Source: Corallochytrium limacisporum (lineage: Eukaryota; Opisthokonta). Taken from it: a DNA stretch of 41,126 nucleotides. The notes under the pieces were generated by a model. That model searched no databases. It was given only the letters and a program-made list of their open reading frames with translations, and had not been told where the DNA came from. The stretch lies in the NCBI GenBank assembly GCA_002811645.1, contig PDIP01000022.1:355467-396592 (forward strand). Reading direction: 5' to 3'. Positions 39,983-41,126 of this stretch are shown one piece after another (positions within the stretch are counted from its first letter, which is position 1; every line of letters starts with the position of its first letter). A program made the translations under genes and the position numbers.

Positions 39983-41047
39983 ATGATGAAGGATGTCATC
40001 TTTTCAAGAAACTTCCAAATGGTCCTGGGGCTTGTCCTCGTCATGTTCATTATCATGTGTACATTGCCACTAACGTTACGGGAGAATAAGAACACATGTC
40101 TAGAGGTCTTATCTACTGCGGACACAAAGATGACGACTGCGCCCTGGCGCCTCCATATGAAATGTTGTAGTGACTCAACGGAATGTTCAACAATTTGCAC
40201 GAATGAAAGTGCCGAAAAAGCTTACACATTGAAGGATGCATCAGCAAAGCCGTTTGGGAAGAAATGTAGTGGAGAATCTGTCAAGATTGTTTTGATTGGC
40301 GACTCGAACATGCGGCGAACTTATGATCGTTTGAAGTGGGATGTGGATAACTTTAATGGCATGAGTCCTTTCTTTCCACCCGCGTGTGCGCCGTTCGAAA
40401 AGAACAGTCCGGAGCAGTTGGAATGTAAGGAGCATACCAATTTTACTACGACATTCGGAGAATTCTTTGGACCTGGACACGAGGTGACGTACCTGTGGAA
40501 GAGCACAGTTTCATCGGCCTCCTTTGATATCGTTAGCCCTGCAGATCGAGATGCGGAGATCCGGGAATACCTCCGAGAAGAGTATGCCAAGAATGCGAAT
40601 ATTTGGGTATTCTTCTCATTCTTCCTCCATGATTTGCTCAGAAATCATGATGTATCTGGACCATACCTACGTCAGGAACTAAACGCAACTTCTGCATCGG
40701 CGGTTGAGTTTAGCAACAGTGTGCTCGAGGAAGGCTATGAAGTGGCAAGCTTTTTGAGTGAAATTATTCCACCGGAGCGGATCGTGTGGGTGACACCGAT
40801 GCCGAAGTTACGAAAGGACAAGGCAGGAGGCGCATGGCTCATGGCTGAGCTCTCGGTGATGGCAAGAATCTTCAGTAAGATGCTCGTCGGTCTGCGTATA
40901 AACGTTCTGGATGCCCACGACTACTTCTCCGCATTTGCCATCGATCATTTGTATGACGGAACGCATCTAGACTTTGAGTACTATTCGGTGTTAACGAAGA
41001 AATTTCTGCGGATTGCATGCCATGGCCCTCTAAATCTAGAGTCATAG
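39983..41047 (+). CDS. Type II membrane SGNH/GDSL-like esterase
   Basis: 354 residues from the ATG at 39983 (a second Met follows directly). A membrane helix (about 12-31) near the N-terminus gives type II topology, so the body faces the Golgi lumen or outside. The catalytic Ser lies in IGDSNMRR (block I, Ser108). The Asp and His lie in YDGTHLD (D325-x2-H328). This is the SGNH hydrolase arrangement, as in PC-esterase-type O-acyltransferases and esterases of glycans. Cys-rich sequence (60-95) and NFT and NAT sequons suit a secreted domain. I infer acyl transfer to, or removal from, wall or secreted polysaccharide. It and the glycosyltransferase 3.4 kb away are arranged divergently. Confidence 0.85.
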   Translation: MMKDVIFSRNFQMVLGLVLVMFIIMCTLPLTLRENKNTCLEVLSTADTKMTTAPWRLHMKCCSDSTECSTICTNESAEKAYTLKDASAKPFGKKCSGESVKIVLIGDSNMRRTYDRLKWDVDNFNGMSPFFPPACAPFEKNSPEQLECKEHTNFTTTFGEFFGPGHEVTYLWKSTVSSASFDIVSPADRDAEIREYLREEYAKNANIWVFFSFFLHDLLRNHDVSGPYLRQELNATSASAVEFSNSVLEEGYEVASFLSEIIPPERIVWVTPMPKLRKDKAGGAWLMAELSVMARIFSKMLVGLRINVLDAHDYFSAFAIDHLYDGTHLDFEYYSVLTKKFLRIACHGPLNLES

Positions 41048-41106
41048 GGTGGAGCGATTGCCTGCTCAACCAAACACATCTACACTTGCACTCAAATCAA
41101 CACAAT

Positions 41107-41112
41107 AATAAA
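41107..41112 (+). terminator. Probable polyadenylation signal of the SGNH gene
   Basis: AATAAA, 60 bases past the stop codon and just before the window ends. Confidence 0.5.
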
Positions 41113-41126
41113 CACCTCATGGGTAG

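Noticed and set aside
1-41126. CRISPR array, rRNA or tRNA genes, insertion sequences
   Set aside because: No spaced direct repeats of the right kind, no rRNA-like stretches, no complete tRNA cloverleaf and no transposase were found on reading both strands by eye; a covariance-model search was not possible here.

Overview
This is a nuclear window from a eukaryote. The proteins are eukaryotic (a COPII Sec24, an IGHMBP2-type helicase, a DUF1769/DUF547 protein, type II membrane Golgi-style enzymes). Genes lie on both strands, each with its own flanking sequence, and several have AATAAA signals. Every recognisable gene is one uninterrupted reading frame, up to 1225 codons, without introns. Mid-range GC, intronless genes, 0.2-3 kb spacers with long G/C homopolymers, and decayed gene debris fit a florideophyte red alga such as Chondrus or its relatives. 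That is an inference; no marker gene in the window proves it.

Layout. 1-3.3 kb: low-complexity spacer with polypurine/polypyrimidine tracts and a CA microsatellite. 3.3-8.1 kb: a convergent pair, a mitochondrial-looking CnoX/YbbN-type thioredoxin-TPR protein (+) and SEC24 (-). 10.0-19.9 kb: five plus-strand genes, namely a small C2-domain protein, a leucine-rich-repeat/coiled-coil protein, a basic-acidic nucleolar-looking protein, an IGHMBP2/UPF1-like helicase and a pectate-lyase-like beta-helix protein. 20.1-23.7 kb: a divergent pair of RNA methyltransferase genes, an RlmN-type radical SAM enzyme (-) with an unusual hydrophobic tail, and a BMT5-like enzyme (+) fused to C2H2 zinc fingers. 23.7-26.7 kb: spacer with a 201-base assembly gap at a G run. 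26.7-30.4 kb: a 1225-residue membrane protein combining DUF1769, a PH-like region and DUF547.

30.4-41.1 kb is the accessory part. It holds a possible 59-residue secreted peptide, an orphan 187-residue protein, a decayed gene on the minus strand with at least three frame changes and several stops, a type II membrane glycosyltransferase that appears to join two sugar-transferase folds that both lack the expected acidic motif, a 22-bp minisatellite, two more stretches of broken coding sequence (one with a C-x5-R-T phosphatase-like signature), and a type II membrane SGNH esterase at the right edge.

No operon-like logic is visible, and most neighbours belong to unrelated housekeeping pathways (secretion, rRNA modification, proteostasis). 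The glycosyltransferase, the SGNH protein and the beta-helix protein could all act on cell-wall or secreted polysaccharide, but nothing in the window ties them into one pathway. I did not find a convincing new multi-gene system. The most unusual items are the domain combinations and the decayed genes in the last 10 kb.
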